Assembly: GCF_001590985.1 (NCBI RefSeq)
Contig: NZ_BCTX01000003.1
Coordinates: forward strand, 62,001 to 126,000
Length of the DNA: 64,000 nucleotides
Direction: 5' to 3'
Source of the DNA: Novosphingobium naphthalenivorans NBRC 102051
GTDB lineage: Bacteria > Pseudomonadota > Alphaproteobacteria > Sphingomonadales > Sphingomonadaceae
Shown here: positions 8,127 to 17,062 of the stretch, piece after piece
Numbering within the stretch: the first letter of the stretch is position 1
How the letters are laid out: every line of letters starts with the position of its first letter
The notes under the pieces: generated by a model
Database searches by the model: none
Told to the model about the DNA's origin: nothing
What the model saw: the letters and a program-made list of their open reading frames with translations, nothing else
Program-made: the position numbers and the translations under genes

Positions 8127-9010
8127 ATGTCCAGAATCCGGCGCGGATCGACGCGGCCGCGCAGGCAGTCCATCATCGCCAGCAGGTTTCCGGCCAGCCG
8201 CCCCCGGCGGTCAATCGCCGGTTCCGGCTTCACGCTGCGCAGCGCGTTGACGAACAGGTTCTTCGTCACCAGCCGGTTGGCGAAACCGGGCCGCATCGTG
8301 CCCTTGCGCTTGAGATAGACGATATTCGCCACTTGCGAATAGCCCAGCCGCTTGCCCGAAGTGCGCCCCCCGCTGAAGCCGAGATGGACGCCCGTCACGC
8401 GCGACGAGGCGATCATGCGCCCCCTGCGGCCCAGCCGGTTGGTGAAATCCACGTCTTCCTGCCAGCCGTAGAGCGGGAGGTTCTCATCGAAACGCAGCCC
8501 CCGCGCCGCTTCGACCCGGATCGCCATATTGCACCCGTAGAGTTCGTGGCGGGTGATCATCACCGGCGGGAAACGCTCCGGGCGGAGGGCGATGATCTGC
8601 AGCGCCTGTTCGACAGTGAATCCTCCGGACTGCACCCCATCAGCCAGCAGATCGCCGGTAAGGCCGACCAGCCCCGGATCCGCTGCAAACAGCGCCTCGA
8701 CATGGGCGATGTAGTCCGGCGCGGGGATGAAATCATCGTCGAGAAAGACGATCACATCCGCCCGCCCTTCCAGCGCGGCGAGGGCGCGGTTGCGCTGGCG
8801 GCACAGTCCTTTTTCCGAAAAGAGGATCTCGGGTGAACCGCGCGCCTGCTCCACGCCCGCCACGTCCTGCGGCGCAACGCTGGCGATCACCACGCCGTCC
8901 GCCGGGCGAGTCTGATCGGCCAGCATATCCACAGTGCGGCGCACCAGTCCGGCGCGGCCGACCGTGGCGATCACGACGAAAATCCTCAGACCTCGGCTAC
9001 CGGTCATCAT
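8123..9010 (-). CDS. glycosyltransferase family 2
   Basis: The product is 295 aa with a GT-A fold. The N-terminal IFVVIATVGRAGLVRRTVD is the nucleotide-sugar-binding start, VIVFLDDDF (~86-94) carries the DxD metal/nucleotide-diphosphate motif, and GWQEDVDF (~185) supplies the ED catalytic-base motif. It is expected to add one sugar to the lipid-linked EPS repeat at the cytoplasmic face. Donor and acceptor cannot be read from the sequence. It lies between the acyltransferase (three-base gap) and the small membrane protein (four-base overlap) in one operon. Confidence 0.85.
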   Translation of the reverse strand: MMTGSRGLRIFVVIATVGRAGLVRRTVDMLADQTRPADGVVIASVAPQDVAGVEQARGSPEILFSEKGLCRQRNRALAALEGRADVIVFLDDDFIPAPDYIAHVEALFAADPGLVGLTGDLLADGVQSGGFTVEQALQIIALRPERFPPVMITRHELYGCNMAIRVEAARGLRFDENLPLYGWQEDVDFTNRLGRRGRMIASSRVTGVHLGFSGGRTSGKRLGYSQVANIVYLKRKGTMRPGFANRLVTKNLFVNALRSVKPEPAIDRRGRLAGNLLAMMDCLRGRVDPRRILDM

Positions 9011-9013
9011 GAA

Positions 9014-10204
9014 TCAGGCCTCTTGCAACGCCGGTGCCGGGCGCCGGAACTGGTGTTTCAGGATCTTCGACAAGCCCGCTTGCAGCCGCCGCTCGATCAG
9101 CAGGGCAAAAAGGCCCGCGAACACTGTGCACAGGCCAGCGGCCACGATCACCGCAAGCACTGGCGCGAGCCCGCTGCGATAGCCCAGTCCCAGCAGGAAC
9201 CCGCCGGTAATCTGGTTGATCAGGTAAAGCGGATAGGTCAGCAGGCCCGCCATCGTCGCGAACGGCACGAAGCTGCCTTTCGAGCCGATCCGGCGCAGGA
9301 CGCATCCGCTCATGACCAGCGTTGCAACGCCCCATACGCCCACGGCCACAAGCGGCGTCTGCCCGAACTGGGCGACACCCACACTCGAACGCGCCGCGTA
9401 AAAGGTGGAGACCAGGGCGGCGAGGAAATTCAGCCCGAACAGCGCGGCATGAACCGGAACATTACGCCGCATGAAGATCTGATAGAGCGATGCCCCGACG
9501 GCGAAATAGCAGTTCGTCGAGATCAGCGTGACCCGCAGCTTGTAGGACGAGGCTGCCCCCGCAAGGCGATGCCCCGCCTCGCCCAGAATGCCCGCCTCAC
9601 CTGCAAGAACCGCGGCCCAGAACAGGACGTTGAAAAGCGTGACCGCCACCAGGACCGGCGTGATGCGGCCGATCATGTCCATCCGGATCAGCACGAAAAC
9701 CGCAGCATAGAAAACCGCCTCGGCCACGAGCGTCCAGACCGCCCCGTCCACCCAGGGACCGACCGGAAACAGGACCATCGATCGCAGGAACCGCACCGAC
9801 AGTTCCCCCAGAGGAAGAACACTGCACGCAAGCACGATCGCAGCGGAAAGCACCGTGAAGAACCAGAGCGCCGGCGCGATGCGCGTGACCCGCCCGATCA
9901 GGAAATCGGACGCGGACTTGTTCTGCGCCGACATCAGGATGACGAAGCCCGATATCACGAAGAAGATCTGCACGCCGACCCAGCCCACGCTGGCCCAGGC
10001 AACCGCCTGCGGAAACGCCATGGGGTTCCCGACAACGGCCCGTATCCCGTGCGATCCTGCAGATTCCGCCCAGGACAGGAATACCAGATGATAGAACATG
10101 ACCGCCTGCGCGGCGAGCAGCCGCATCACGTCCAGAGACGAAACCTCGCGCGTTCTTCCTCCCGTCATGGCCCCTCTCTGCGTCATATCCCCTCCCCGCA
10201 TCAT
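9014..10204 (-). CDS. acyltransferase-3 family membrane acyltransferase (EPS O-acetylation)
   Basis: The product is 396 aa with about ten membrane helices. Near the N-terminus, SLDVMRLLAAQAVMFYH contains the R-x10-H signature (Arg28, His39) seen in the catalytic region of acyltransferase-3 proteins such as OafA/ExoZ. These transfer acetyl or other acyl groups onto polysaccharide. The start ATG overlaps the stop of the upstream GT4 gene (ATGA). A second Met at residue 13 is an alternative start. The family and the EPS context together make O-acyl decoration of the repeat unit likely. Confidence 0.85.
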   Translation of the reverse strand: MMRGGDMTQRGAMTGGRTREVSSLDVMRLLAAQAVMFYHLVFLSWAESAGSHGIRAVVGNPMAFPQAVAWASVGWVGVQIFFVISGFVILMSAQNKSASDFLIGRVTRIAPALWFFTVLSAAIVLACSVLPLGELSVRFLRSMVLFPVGPWVDGAVWTLVAEAVFYAAVFVLIRMDMIGRITPVLVAVTLFNVLFWAAVLAGEAGILGEAGHRLAGAASSYKLRVTLISTNCYFAVGASLYQIFMRRNVPVHAALFGLNFLAALVSTFYAARSSVGVAQFGQTPLVAVGVWGVATLVMSGCVLRRIGSKGSFVPFATMAGLLTYPLYLINQITGGFLLGLGYRSGLAPVLAVIVAAGLCTVFAGLFALLIERRLQAGLSKILKHQFRRPAPALQEA

Positions 10205-11484
10205 GTTCCCTCCCTGCGCCGGGCCATCCGCAGCGGCGCCCGGGGTGCGACAACGGCGCGGTAGTGCCCAACGATCTCATCGGCCCAGGTTTCCTCGCTG
10301 TTGCACAGCGTGTGGTACGAAGCGCGTCCGGCCCGCGACATCGCCGCAACGCGCGCATCGTCCGCGTGCAGTTCCGCCATTGCTGCGGCAAAGGCGGCGA
10401 TATCGGACGTCTCGACGGAGAGCCCGAAACCGGCCTGCGCGATCTCCCCGGCCACCAGCGCGCGATCACTCGCGATAACCGGGACGCCCGAGCCGATCGC
10501 CTCCAGCGCGACCAGCCCGAAAGGCTCGGCCCAGCGGCTGGGCATGACCGCCAGCCGCGCCTGTGCCAGCGCCCGCGCCACGCCGCCCCGGTCCTGCCTC
10601 CCAAGGAAAGTGGCATGGGGGTTCAGCGCGCGGATGCGCGCCACCTCGCTTCCGTCGCCCACGAAAGTCACCGGCAATCCGGCCAGAGCGGCCGCCCGCG
10701 CCGCAAGATCGGCCCCCTTCTCCACCGAGATTCGGCCGATGAACACCACGCCCCGGTTGTTCTCGGCCTGCACCCGCTGCGTGCAAGGCGGGGAAACGGG
10801 ATTGCGGACGGCAAAGAGCTTTTCCGGCGGCCATTGCCCTATCGCGAAAGGCCCGGCCTGCCCCGGATGGATCAGCAGCATCCTCTCGGCAGGAGCTACC
10901 CCGCCACCAAGGCCGCGCCGCAGACCCTCACGCCCGGAACGCCACAGCTTTTGGGCATAAGAGGCCTTGTCGCAGGAACTGCGCAAGCAGGCGCGGGACA
11001 GTGGTTCCAGCCCGCATTCGCGCTCGGCCCCGTAGTGAAAGAAAGCGCCATTGGGGCAAGTATTGAAATAGTCGTGCCCGTGCAGGATCAGCCGTTCGCG
11101 CACCGGCCGCAAGGCTGCGAACAAGGAAGGGGTCAGGATCTTGGACCAGCCGTGCAAGTGATAGACAGTGCCCGGCGTATCGTTCCGCCGGATCCAGTCC
11201 CGCACCGCCAGAAACCCGCGCGGATTGCACAATCCCAGAGTCAGCGCACCAAAGGCCGAGCGCTCCAGCAGCGGTTTCCCGTGAAGCGGGATGAACTCGA
11301 CGTCATCGCGCTGGAAATTGGCGCCATCGTCCCCGGCAAAGAACGTCACCGGAATCCCGCACGCGCGCAACTGGCCGATCAGCACCTGCACCAGATAGGA
11401 AGCGCCGCCCAGAGCCTCGCTGAAATCGTGGAACAGCACCACGCGTTCAGGCCGGTCCGCACGCAGGAGAGGATCGTGCCGCAC
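10201..11484 (-). CDS. glycosyltransferase family 4
   Basis: The product is 427 aa with a GT-B architecture. The N-terminal lobe begins VVLFHDFSEALGGASYLVQVL (glycine-rich acceptor loop). The C-terminal lobe has VVFIGRISVEKGADL (donor-binding R and K) and the E-x7-E region around AEPFGLVALEAIGSGVPVIA. It is a retaining transferase for the EPS repeat unit. The GTG start at 11484 follows GAGG eight bases upstream. The gene lies ten bases after the Wza-like gene and overlaps the acyltransferase by four bases. Confidence 0.85.
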   Translation of the reverse strand: MRHDPLLRADRPERVVLFHDFSEALGGASYLVQVLIGQLRACGIPVTFFAGDDGANFQRDDVEFIPLHGKPLLERSAFGALTLGLCNPRGFLAVRDWIRRNDTPGTVYHLHGWSKILTPSLFAALRPVRERLILHGHDYFNTCPNGAFFHYGAERECGLEPLSRACLRSSCDKASYAQKLWRSGREGLRRGLGGGVAPAERMLLIHPGQAGPFAIGQWPPEKLFAVRNPVSPPCTQRVQAENNRGVVFIGRISVEKGADLAARAAALAGLPVTFVGDGSEVARIRALNPHATFLGRQDRGGVARALAQARLAVMPSRWAEPFGLVALEAIGSGVPVIASDRALVAGEIAQAGFGLSVETSDIAAFAAAMAELHADDARVAAMSRAGRASYHTLCNSEETWADEIVGHYRAVVAPRAPLRMARRREGT

Positions 11485-11494
11485 TGCCCGCGCC

Positions 11495-12043
11495 TCAGAT
11501 ATACCGCGGCCCGATCCGGACCGTATCGCCCGGCAGCACCGATGCGCCGCTCGTCAGTTCGTAAGCCGCCTCCGAGGCTTCCCCGGCGTGCCGTATCCAG
11601 ACCACATGCGCGTTCGCGCGGTAGGTGAAACCGCCGGCCTTGGCGACCAGCGCATAGACCGACATCCCGCCGGCAAAGGCATATTCCCCCGGCTTCTCCA
11701 CTTCGCCCAGGATGTAGATCGGGCGGTAGCTGACCACGTCCAGGTTGATCCGGGCATTGCGGACATAGTCCCGCCGCAGTACCGCCGTCAGGTCACTGCG
11801 CAACTGGGCCAGCGTCTTTCCGGCCGCCCGGACGTCGCCCATTTCGGGTACGCCGATCATGCCCTGATCGTTGATCGTATATTCGCCCGAGAACCCCGCT
11901 TCCCGGAAGACGTCGAGCCGAAGCTTGTCGCCCGGAGCAAGGCGGTATTCGACGAGATCGACACTCGGCAAAGGGCGCGTCGCTGTGCTCGCGCAGCCCA
12001 TCAGCATCGCGCATCCTGCCAAGATCATCGTGCGAAACAGCAT
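11495..12043 (-). CDS. Wza-like polysaccharide export lipoprotein (poly-export/SLBB)
   Basis: I start the gene at the ATG at 12043, preceded by AGGGGG, rather than at the longer open frame to 12181, which would overlap the upstream gene and bury the signal. The 182-aa product begins with a lipoprotein signal whose lipobox LMGC places the lipidated cysteine at residue 17. The poly-export domain follows (YRLAPGDKLRLDVF), then an SLBB-like domain (ILGEVEKPGEYAFAGGMSVYALVAKAGG). It is short compared with E. coli Wza and resembles GelD/SpsD of sphingan loci, which work with a separate outer-membrane barrel. Here that barrel is the 15462-16751 gene. Confidence 0.9.
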   Translation of the reverse strand: MLFRTMILAGCAMLMGCASTATRPLPSVDLVEYRLAPGDKLRLDVFREAGFSGEYTINDQGMIGVPEMGDVRAAGKTLAQLRSDLTAVLRRDYVRNARINLDVVSYRPIYILGEVEKPGEYAFAGGMSVYALVAKAGGFTYRANAHVVWIRHAGEASEAAYELTSGASVLPGDTVRIGPRYI

Positions 12044-12077
12044 GTTACCCCCTGTTTTAGAGACCGGGTTCATCGAA

Positions 12078-13211
12078 TCACGCCACCTGCCGCATCTGGC
12101 CGTGGCGGCAGGATTCCAGCGCCGCCAGAAATCCGGCGGCGAAGGCATCGCGGGAAAACCGTGCGGCGTTCGCGATCGCATCCTCGGCCCGGAACCGGGG
12201 CAGCCACGCCTCGAAACGGGTCATGGCCTCGGCCAGCGAGTCCGCGGTCTGCTCGCCGAAGAACAGGCCCGTCTTCCCATCCACAATGGAATCGGTGACG
12301 CCGCCCCGCCCATAGGCAATCACCGGACGCCCGCTGGCATTGGCCTCCACCGGAACGATCCCGAAATCCTCCTCAGGCGTGAAAACCAGCGCCTTGCAAC
12401 TGGCATAGGCCTCTTTCAGCTCGGCGAAACTCAGGCGTTTGCGAACCTCCACGTTGGGACCGGCCTGGGCGCTGATCGATTTGAACATCTCGCCGTCCCC
12501 CACCATCAGCGCGGGCACGCCCAGCCGGTTGAAAGCCTCCAGCGCCACGTCGGCGCGCTTGTAGGGCGTCATCTGGCTGACCCAGAGATAACGGCCGCCG
12601 ACTTGCGCGGACGGCTTGAATTCCTCCACCGCCACGGGGGGATGAACCACTGTCGCTTCCCGGCCCCAGACCTTGCGGATGCGGCGGGCGATGAAGCTGC
12701 TGTTGGCAATGATCCCGTCCACCCGGCTGGCCGAACTGACATCCCACTGGCGCAAGCGGTGGAACATCGGCGGCATGGCCATCCGGCTGAAGGTTCCGGC
12801 CGAAGCCTTGTAGTCCGGATAGTGGTCCCACAAGTACCGCATGGGCGAGTGGCAATAGCAAAGGTGCAAGGCATCCGGCCGGGTGATGACGCCCTTGGCG
12901 GGACCGGATTCGCTGCTGATCACAAGGTCGTAGGCACGCAGGTCCAGTTCCTCCAGCGCCATCGGCATCAGCGGCAGGTATTTCTGGTAGTGCTTGCGGG
13001 CGCCGGGCAGCCGGCCAATGAACGTCTCGCGCACATGGGCGGCCCGGATCTTTTCGGACATCTTGGCGGGATCGTAAACGTGAGTGAACACGTCCGCGTC
13101 CGGAAACAGGTCCAGCAGCCCTTCCAGAACCCGCTCGCCGCCGCGCATGGAGACCAGCCAGTAATGCACGAGCGCCACTTTGACGGGGCGGAACGGAGAC
13201 CTGCGCGTCAT
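12078..13211 (-). CDS. glycosyltransferase family 4 (mannosyltransferase-like)
   Basis: The product is 377 aa with a GT-B fold. KVALVHYWLVSMRGGERVLE is a typical N-terminus of the WbaZ/mannosyltransferase-type subgroup. CHSPMRYLWDHY follows mid-way, and the C-terminal half has YLWVSQMTPYKRADV, then TPEEDFGIVPVEANASGRPVIAYGRGG with the E-x7-E donor motif. It acts on the lipid-linked repeat unit at the inner membrane. It starts within the last four bases of the BY-kinase gene. The sugar added is unknown; mannose or rhamnose would be guesses. Confidence 0.85.
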   Translation of the reverse strand: MTRRSPFRPVKVALVHYWLVSMRGGERVLEGLLDLFPDADVFTHVYDPAKMSEKIRAAHVRETFIGRLPGARKHYQKYLPLMPMALEELDLRAYDLVISSESGPAKGVITRPDALHLCYCHSPMRYLWDHYPDYKASAGTFSRMAMPPMFHRLRQWDVSSASRVDGIIANSSFIARRIRKVWGREATVVHPPVAVEEFKPSAQVGGRYLWVSQMTPYKRADVALEAFNRLGVPALMVGDGEMFKSISAQAGPNVEVRKRLSFAELKEAYASCKALVFTPEEDFGIVPVEANASGRPVIAYGRGGVTDSIVDGKTGLFFGEQTADSLAEAMTRFEAWLPRFRAEDAIANAARFSRDAFAAGFLAALESCRHGQMRQVA

Positions 13212-15445
13212 GCGTAATACCCCTCGTATTTCTTGTAGAAGCTTGCGGCATCATTGCCGCCGAAACGCACCTGCTTGCGCATGTCGACCTGATTGAGCAC
13301 CACGCCGAAAGACTGCACCGTGCGCAGCGGCAACTGACGCAGCGCCGCCTTGACCACCCGGTCGGATGTCTTGCGCCAGTGGACGACGAGAACCGCGCTA
13401 TCGGCCAGCGAGACGATCTCGCGCGATTCCGCGATGGGCAGGATCGGCGGGCAATCGAGGAGGATCACGTCGAAGTCTTCGCGCAGGCGCGCGATCACGC
13501 GATGCAGCCCGCCGCGCTCGGTCAGCCGCCTGCCCTTGGGAAAGGGCCGGGTGATGGGGACCACCCGCAAGGGAGAATCCGGCTCCTCGTACTGGGCCAC
13601 CAGCCCCGCCTCCGCCTGCACGGCCTCGTGCAAGCCGGGTTCGCCGCCAGCGAGGCCGAACTGCTTGCTGAGCTGCGCGCGGATGACGTCGCAGTCGATC
13701 ACCACGACGCGTTCGCCCGCCATCGCCAGCGCCCGGCCCATGCAGGCCGTGATCGTGGTCTTGCCCTCGCCCGGCACGGCCGAAGTGATGGCCACCACCT
13801 TGCCGCTGCCCGGCGCCGCGTGGCGGATGGAAACGATGACATTGCGCAGCGCTTCGGCAAAGGCGCCATCGGGATGATCGCGCACCGTATCGAGCGGCGA
13901 TGCCGCATGGGGCTCGACCGTGCGGTAGGCCGGCACGGATCCCAGCCCGCGAATGCCCAGCCGGCTCTCGACATCCTCCAGCGTGGTCAATCCGTGGTAG
14001 GACAGCTCGGAAACGATCGCCAGGAACGCGCCGAGCAGGACGCCAACCGCGCCCCCCAGGGCAAGGTTGAGCGGCAGGTTGGGCGATACCGGCAGAACCG
14101 GCGCATCGGCAGGGGAGATCAGCCGCGCCGCCGGCTGCTCAGCGCCGCTGCCCGCAACCACCTCGTTGTAGCGTTCGAGATAGGACTGATAGAGCGTCTG
14201 CGCCGCATCCGCGCGCTTCTCCAGATCGGCAAGCGCGACCAGTGCGGCGTTGTCCGTGCCCAGCTGCGCGCGCGTGCCGCCGCGGCTGGCCAGCAGCGAG
14301 GAGAGACGCTGCGCGGAGGACTGCGCGCGGGTGTCCAGAGCCTGGATCGAACGGTTCACTTCACCCGCGATCTGCCGGTCGAGATCAGCGATCTGCCGGC
14401 GCACGGTGACGAGATCGGGGTTGTTGTCGAAGTAGCGCTGGGACAAGTCCCCTTCCCGCGTGACCAGCTGGGCACGCTGCCCGCGCAAGGCGGAAATGAC
14501 CGGCGATGCCGCCGCCTCACCCACGCTATCCGCCCCGCCAGACCGCAGCTGCCCCCGCGCGCTGGCAAGTGCCGCCGTATCCCGCGCGGCTTCGGCGCGG
14601 GCAGCAGCGATCTGCTGGTTGTAAGTGGAAATTTCCTGTTCGGTCAGGCTCGTCGCCGCGGAACTGAGCAGGCCCGTGCGCACCCGGTAGGACTGAACCG
14701 CAGCAAAGGCCTTGTTGGCAGCCTGCCGCAGTTCATCGACGCGGATATGCAGCACTTTGGCCGCCGTGGCATGGGAACGGGCGCGTTCGCGCGCATCGTC
14801 GGTCGTGAACAGCCCCGCATAAGTATGGGCGACCAAGGCCGCGCGTTCGGGATCGGCATCGCCAAAGGCCATGCGCAAGTTGAACGAATTGCCGACACGC
14901 GCCACGCTCAGGCGGTCGGTCAGATAGGTGATCGCCTTTTCGCGGAGGGCCGATTCCCCATCATCGGACGGTGCGGCACCGGTTCTGCTGCGAATGCCCA
15001 CCGCAGACAGGATGTTATCCAGCGCATTGCGCGGCTCCATCACATCGGCGCGGAACGCCGCGTCCCGGAGCAGCCCCGTCCTGTCCAGCACTTGCCCCGC
15101 CATCTCGCGCGAATGGATCAGCTGGATCTGCGTCTCGACATCTTCGTCCCGGGGAATGCCGGCCTCGGCGGGATCGGCCGCATCCGGCACCACTTCGACG
15201 GGCCGCGCGATCATCACCACATCGGCGCTGGAACGGTAGATCCGGGGCAGCGCCGCCGTCCAGACCAGCGCCAGGACAAGACAATTGACCAGTGTCAGCA
15301 GCAGCACTTCCCGGCGGCGGCGCAGCATCGCCAGCAGGAAGCGCACCGTAATCGGGTCCTCGGAGGCGTGATGCCCCCCGCCTTGCGGCAGGACCTGCGG
15401 CACGCCGGCGCGCGGCTCATAGAGGGCGGGAAGGTTCACGACCAT
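13208..15445 (-). CDS. Wzc-type polysaccharide co-polymerase with BY-kinase domain
   Basis: The product is 745 aa. An N-terminal Wzz domain spans two membrane segments (~48-66 and ~440-460) with a long periplasmic coiled-coil between them. The cytoplasmic kinase follows, with Walker A AVPGEGKTT (~555-563), Walker A' VVVIDCDV and Walker B ILLDCPPI (~660). The C-terminus FYKKYEGYYA carries a four-tyrosine cluster for autophosphorylation. The protein couples chain-length control and export to tyrosine phosphorylation. In the sphingan loci I know (gelC/gelE, spsC/spsE) these two halves are separate genes; here they are fused. It is second in the minus-strand operon, after the outer-membrane barrel. 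Confidence 0.92.
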   Translation of the reverse strand: MVVNLPALYEPRAGVPQVLPQGGGHHASEDPITVRFLLAMLRRRREVLLLTLVNCLVLALVWTAALPRIYRSSADVVMIARPVEVVPDAADPAEAGIPRDEDVETQIQLIHSREMAGQVLDRTGLLRDAAFRADVMEPRNALDNILSAVGIRSRTGAAPSDDGESALREKAITYLTDRLSVARVGNSFNLRMAFGDADPERAALVAHTYAGLFTTDDARERARSHATAAKVLHIRVDELRQAANKAFAAVQSYRVRTGLLSSAATSLTEQEISTYNQQIAAARAEAARDTAALASARGQLRSGGADSVGEAAASPVISALRGQRAQLVTREGDLSQRYFDNNPDLVTVRRQIADLDRQIAGEVNRSIQALDTRAQSSAQRLSSLLASRGGTRAQLGTDNAALVALADLEKRADAAQTLYQSYLERYNEVVAGSGAEQPAARLISPADAPVLPVSPNLPLNLALGGAVGVLLGAFLAIVSELSYHGLTTLEDVESRLGIRGLGSVPAYRTVEPHAASPLDTVRDHPDGAFAEALRNVIVSIRHAAPGSGKVVAITSAVPGEGKTTITACMGRALAMAGERVVVIDCDVIRAQLSKQFGLAGGEPGLHEAVQAEAGLVAQYEEPDSPLRVVPITRPFPKGRRLTERGGLHRVIARLREDFDVILLDCPPILPIAESREIVSLADSAVLVVHWRKTSDRVVKAALRQLPLRTVQSFGVVLNQVDMRKQVRFGGNDAASFYKKYEGYYA

Positions 15446-15461
15446 GGCTCCCGGCGCCGCC

Positions 15462-16751
15462 TCATACCGTCACCGTCATGCCGAACCCGGCGCTGAAGCC
15501 AGTGAAGGCATTCACCAGCGGCGGCCCGCTGACATCCTGCCGCACGAAAGCCGCATAAGCTCCGAACGAGAGCGAGCGGTTCACGCTATACTGCGCCTGC
15601 ACCCGCGCCGCCTTGCGCCAGGTGCGAGTGCCCGCCTCGCCGAAATCACCCCGCTCCAGAGCCGCCATGGCGGACAGGCGCACATTGCGCAGCGGATCGT
15701 AATAGGCGCTCAGCACGAAAGCGTCTGTCAGGATGGCACCGACCTTCCGGTCGCCGCTGTTGCGGAAGGTCCGGCTCGCCTGCGCGCGCAGCGTGACGAG
15801 CGGCGTCACGTACCATTGCAGATCGGCCCGGAACGTCACGCCCTGGAAATCGCGGTAGGCCGGCAAAGCATAGTCGCGCCACTGATAGCCCACGCGCACT
15901 TCTCCGGAGAGCAGCGGCGTCAACGCCCCGCGGAAGCCCGCCACAACCACATAGCTGCGCGCATCGCGGCGCTCGTCCGCCGGTGCGGAGGTCGAAACCA
16001 GATCTTCATAGGAAGCGCTGCCGAAAACCGACACGAGCCCGGAGAGGTCATAGTCCAGACGCGCCTCGCCGCGCAGCTTGCGCGTATTGCGGAACGACTG
16101 GTCCGCCTTGCCGCCATCCGTAAGCGAGACCGGATCATAATCGAGCCGTTCGTATTGCACGGTGGGGGCAAGACGGAACGCGCCGAACGCCAGCCCCGCG
16201 CCCAGCTGCGCTTCAAGCCGGTTATAGCTGACCGGCTCGGCGGCGTCGGGAACCGACCCCGCGCTGCTGCGCGGCTCGATCAGATGGGAAAACCCGCCCG
16301 AAGCCCGGATCGCATTCCGCGCTCCGAAATCGAGCCTGCCATTGGCCGAGACCGCGAATTCCTCGCTGTTCTCGGTCCGGTAGCGCGCAAAACGCCGCAT
16401 TGTCCCGGCGGCGGACACGGCAAAGGCGTGACGCGGAAGATTGGCGCGCAATTGCAGCGAGGGCATCACCATGGCGAACGCGTCCCCCCTGCCGTCCGGA
16501 CGATTGAAGACATTGCCGTCATACCCGCCAACCAGCGAGACACTCGGCTGCGCGAACATCGGGCCGACGAGGACGGGGCGCGGCCGCAGCGCCGGTTCGA
16601 TGCGCGCTCCGGCGACATCATCGCGGTCCAGCGCCGGGTCGATGACAATGGACGTACCGGCGCCTATCGCCTGGGCTCCGGCAAGCGTGGGCGCCATGGC
16701 GGCTCCCGACGACAAGGCCAGCTTGGCGAGGCCTCGCTTCATCGGCTTCAC
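15462..16751 (-). CDS. outer-membrane beta-barrel protein of EPS export (GelF/SpsF-like)
   Basis: The product is 429 aa with a signal peptide ending near QAIGA (residue ~30), followed by alternating hydrophobic/polar strands rich in Tyr, Arg and Asp and a terminal FGMTVTV strand, as expected for a large beta-barrel. The GTG at 16751 follows GAGG; an ATG three codons later is an alternative. It is the first gene of the operon that continues to the BY-kinase and the Wza-like lipoprotein, so it is probably the outer-membrane conduit for the polymer. Its leader lies inside the 16.75-16.93 kb repeat. Confidence 0.75.
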   Translation of the reverse strand: MKPMKRGLAKLALSSGAAMAPTLAGAQAIGAGTSIVIDPALDRDDVAGARIEPALRPRPVLVGPMFAQPSVSLVGGYDGNVFNRPDGRGDAFAMVMPSLQLRANLPRHAFAVSAAGTMRRFARYRTENSEEFAVSANGRLDFGARNAIRASGGFSHLIEPRSSAGSVPDAAEPVSYNRLEAQLGAGLAFGAFRLAPTVQYERLDYDPVSLTDGGKADQSFRNTRKLRGEARLDYDLSGLVSVFGSASYEDLVSTSAPADERRDARSYVVVAGFRGALTPLLSGEVRVGYQWRDYALPAYRDFQGVTFRADLQWYVTPLVTLRAQASRTFRNSGDRKVGAILTDAFVLSAYYDPLRNVRLSAMAALERGDFGEAGTRTWRKAARVQAQYSVNRSLSFGAYAAFVRQDVSGPPLVNAFTGFSAGFGMTVTV

Positions 16752-16925
16752 CGCGCCTCATACCCTGGCTCGTTGAGCGGAATGCATGTCCCGTTCTTTC
16801 GTCATTGCAAGCCCGCAGGGTGAAACAATCCAGGGTGGTTTGCGCCCGCTCTGGATGGCCGCGCCGGCTTCGCCGCCTCGCCATGACGAAGCAAAGGGAC
16901 GAGAGTCATCATCAGCACGGTTTGA
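16752..16925 (-). repeat. palindromic intergenic repeat, copy 2 (inverted relative to copy 1)
   Basis: The core, 16798-16890, starts ttcgtcattgc and ends ctcgccatgacgaa. Its reverse complement follows copy 1 at 5210-5380 closely through the flanks, including ctcgtccctttgcttcg and aatgacgaaagaac. The element reaches right up to the GTG of the outer-membrane barrel gene. The rest of the 311-bp gap, to 17062, holds no gene that I can support. Confidence 0.85.
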
Positions 16926-17062
16926 CATCAATGTCGCTCTCCAAACATGCCCGAAGACAACCTCGTAAATTGCGCGCCCGAAAACCTTTCGAACGTCGAG
17001 AATTACTTCTGAAAATCACCAATTATTTGAATAATCCCCCGATACGCCCGAGTGTATTACAG

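Noticed and set aside
13379..15496. Plus-strand 705-codon frame opposite the BY-kinase
   Set aside because: It is an antisense shadow. The minus strand has the Walker motifs, membrane helices and tyrosine tail in order.
5210..16925. Site-specific invertible DNA system
   Set aside because: The inverted repeats are present, but no recombinase or invertase gene lies near or between them, so only general recombination could act. A dedicated switch is not supported.
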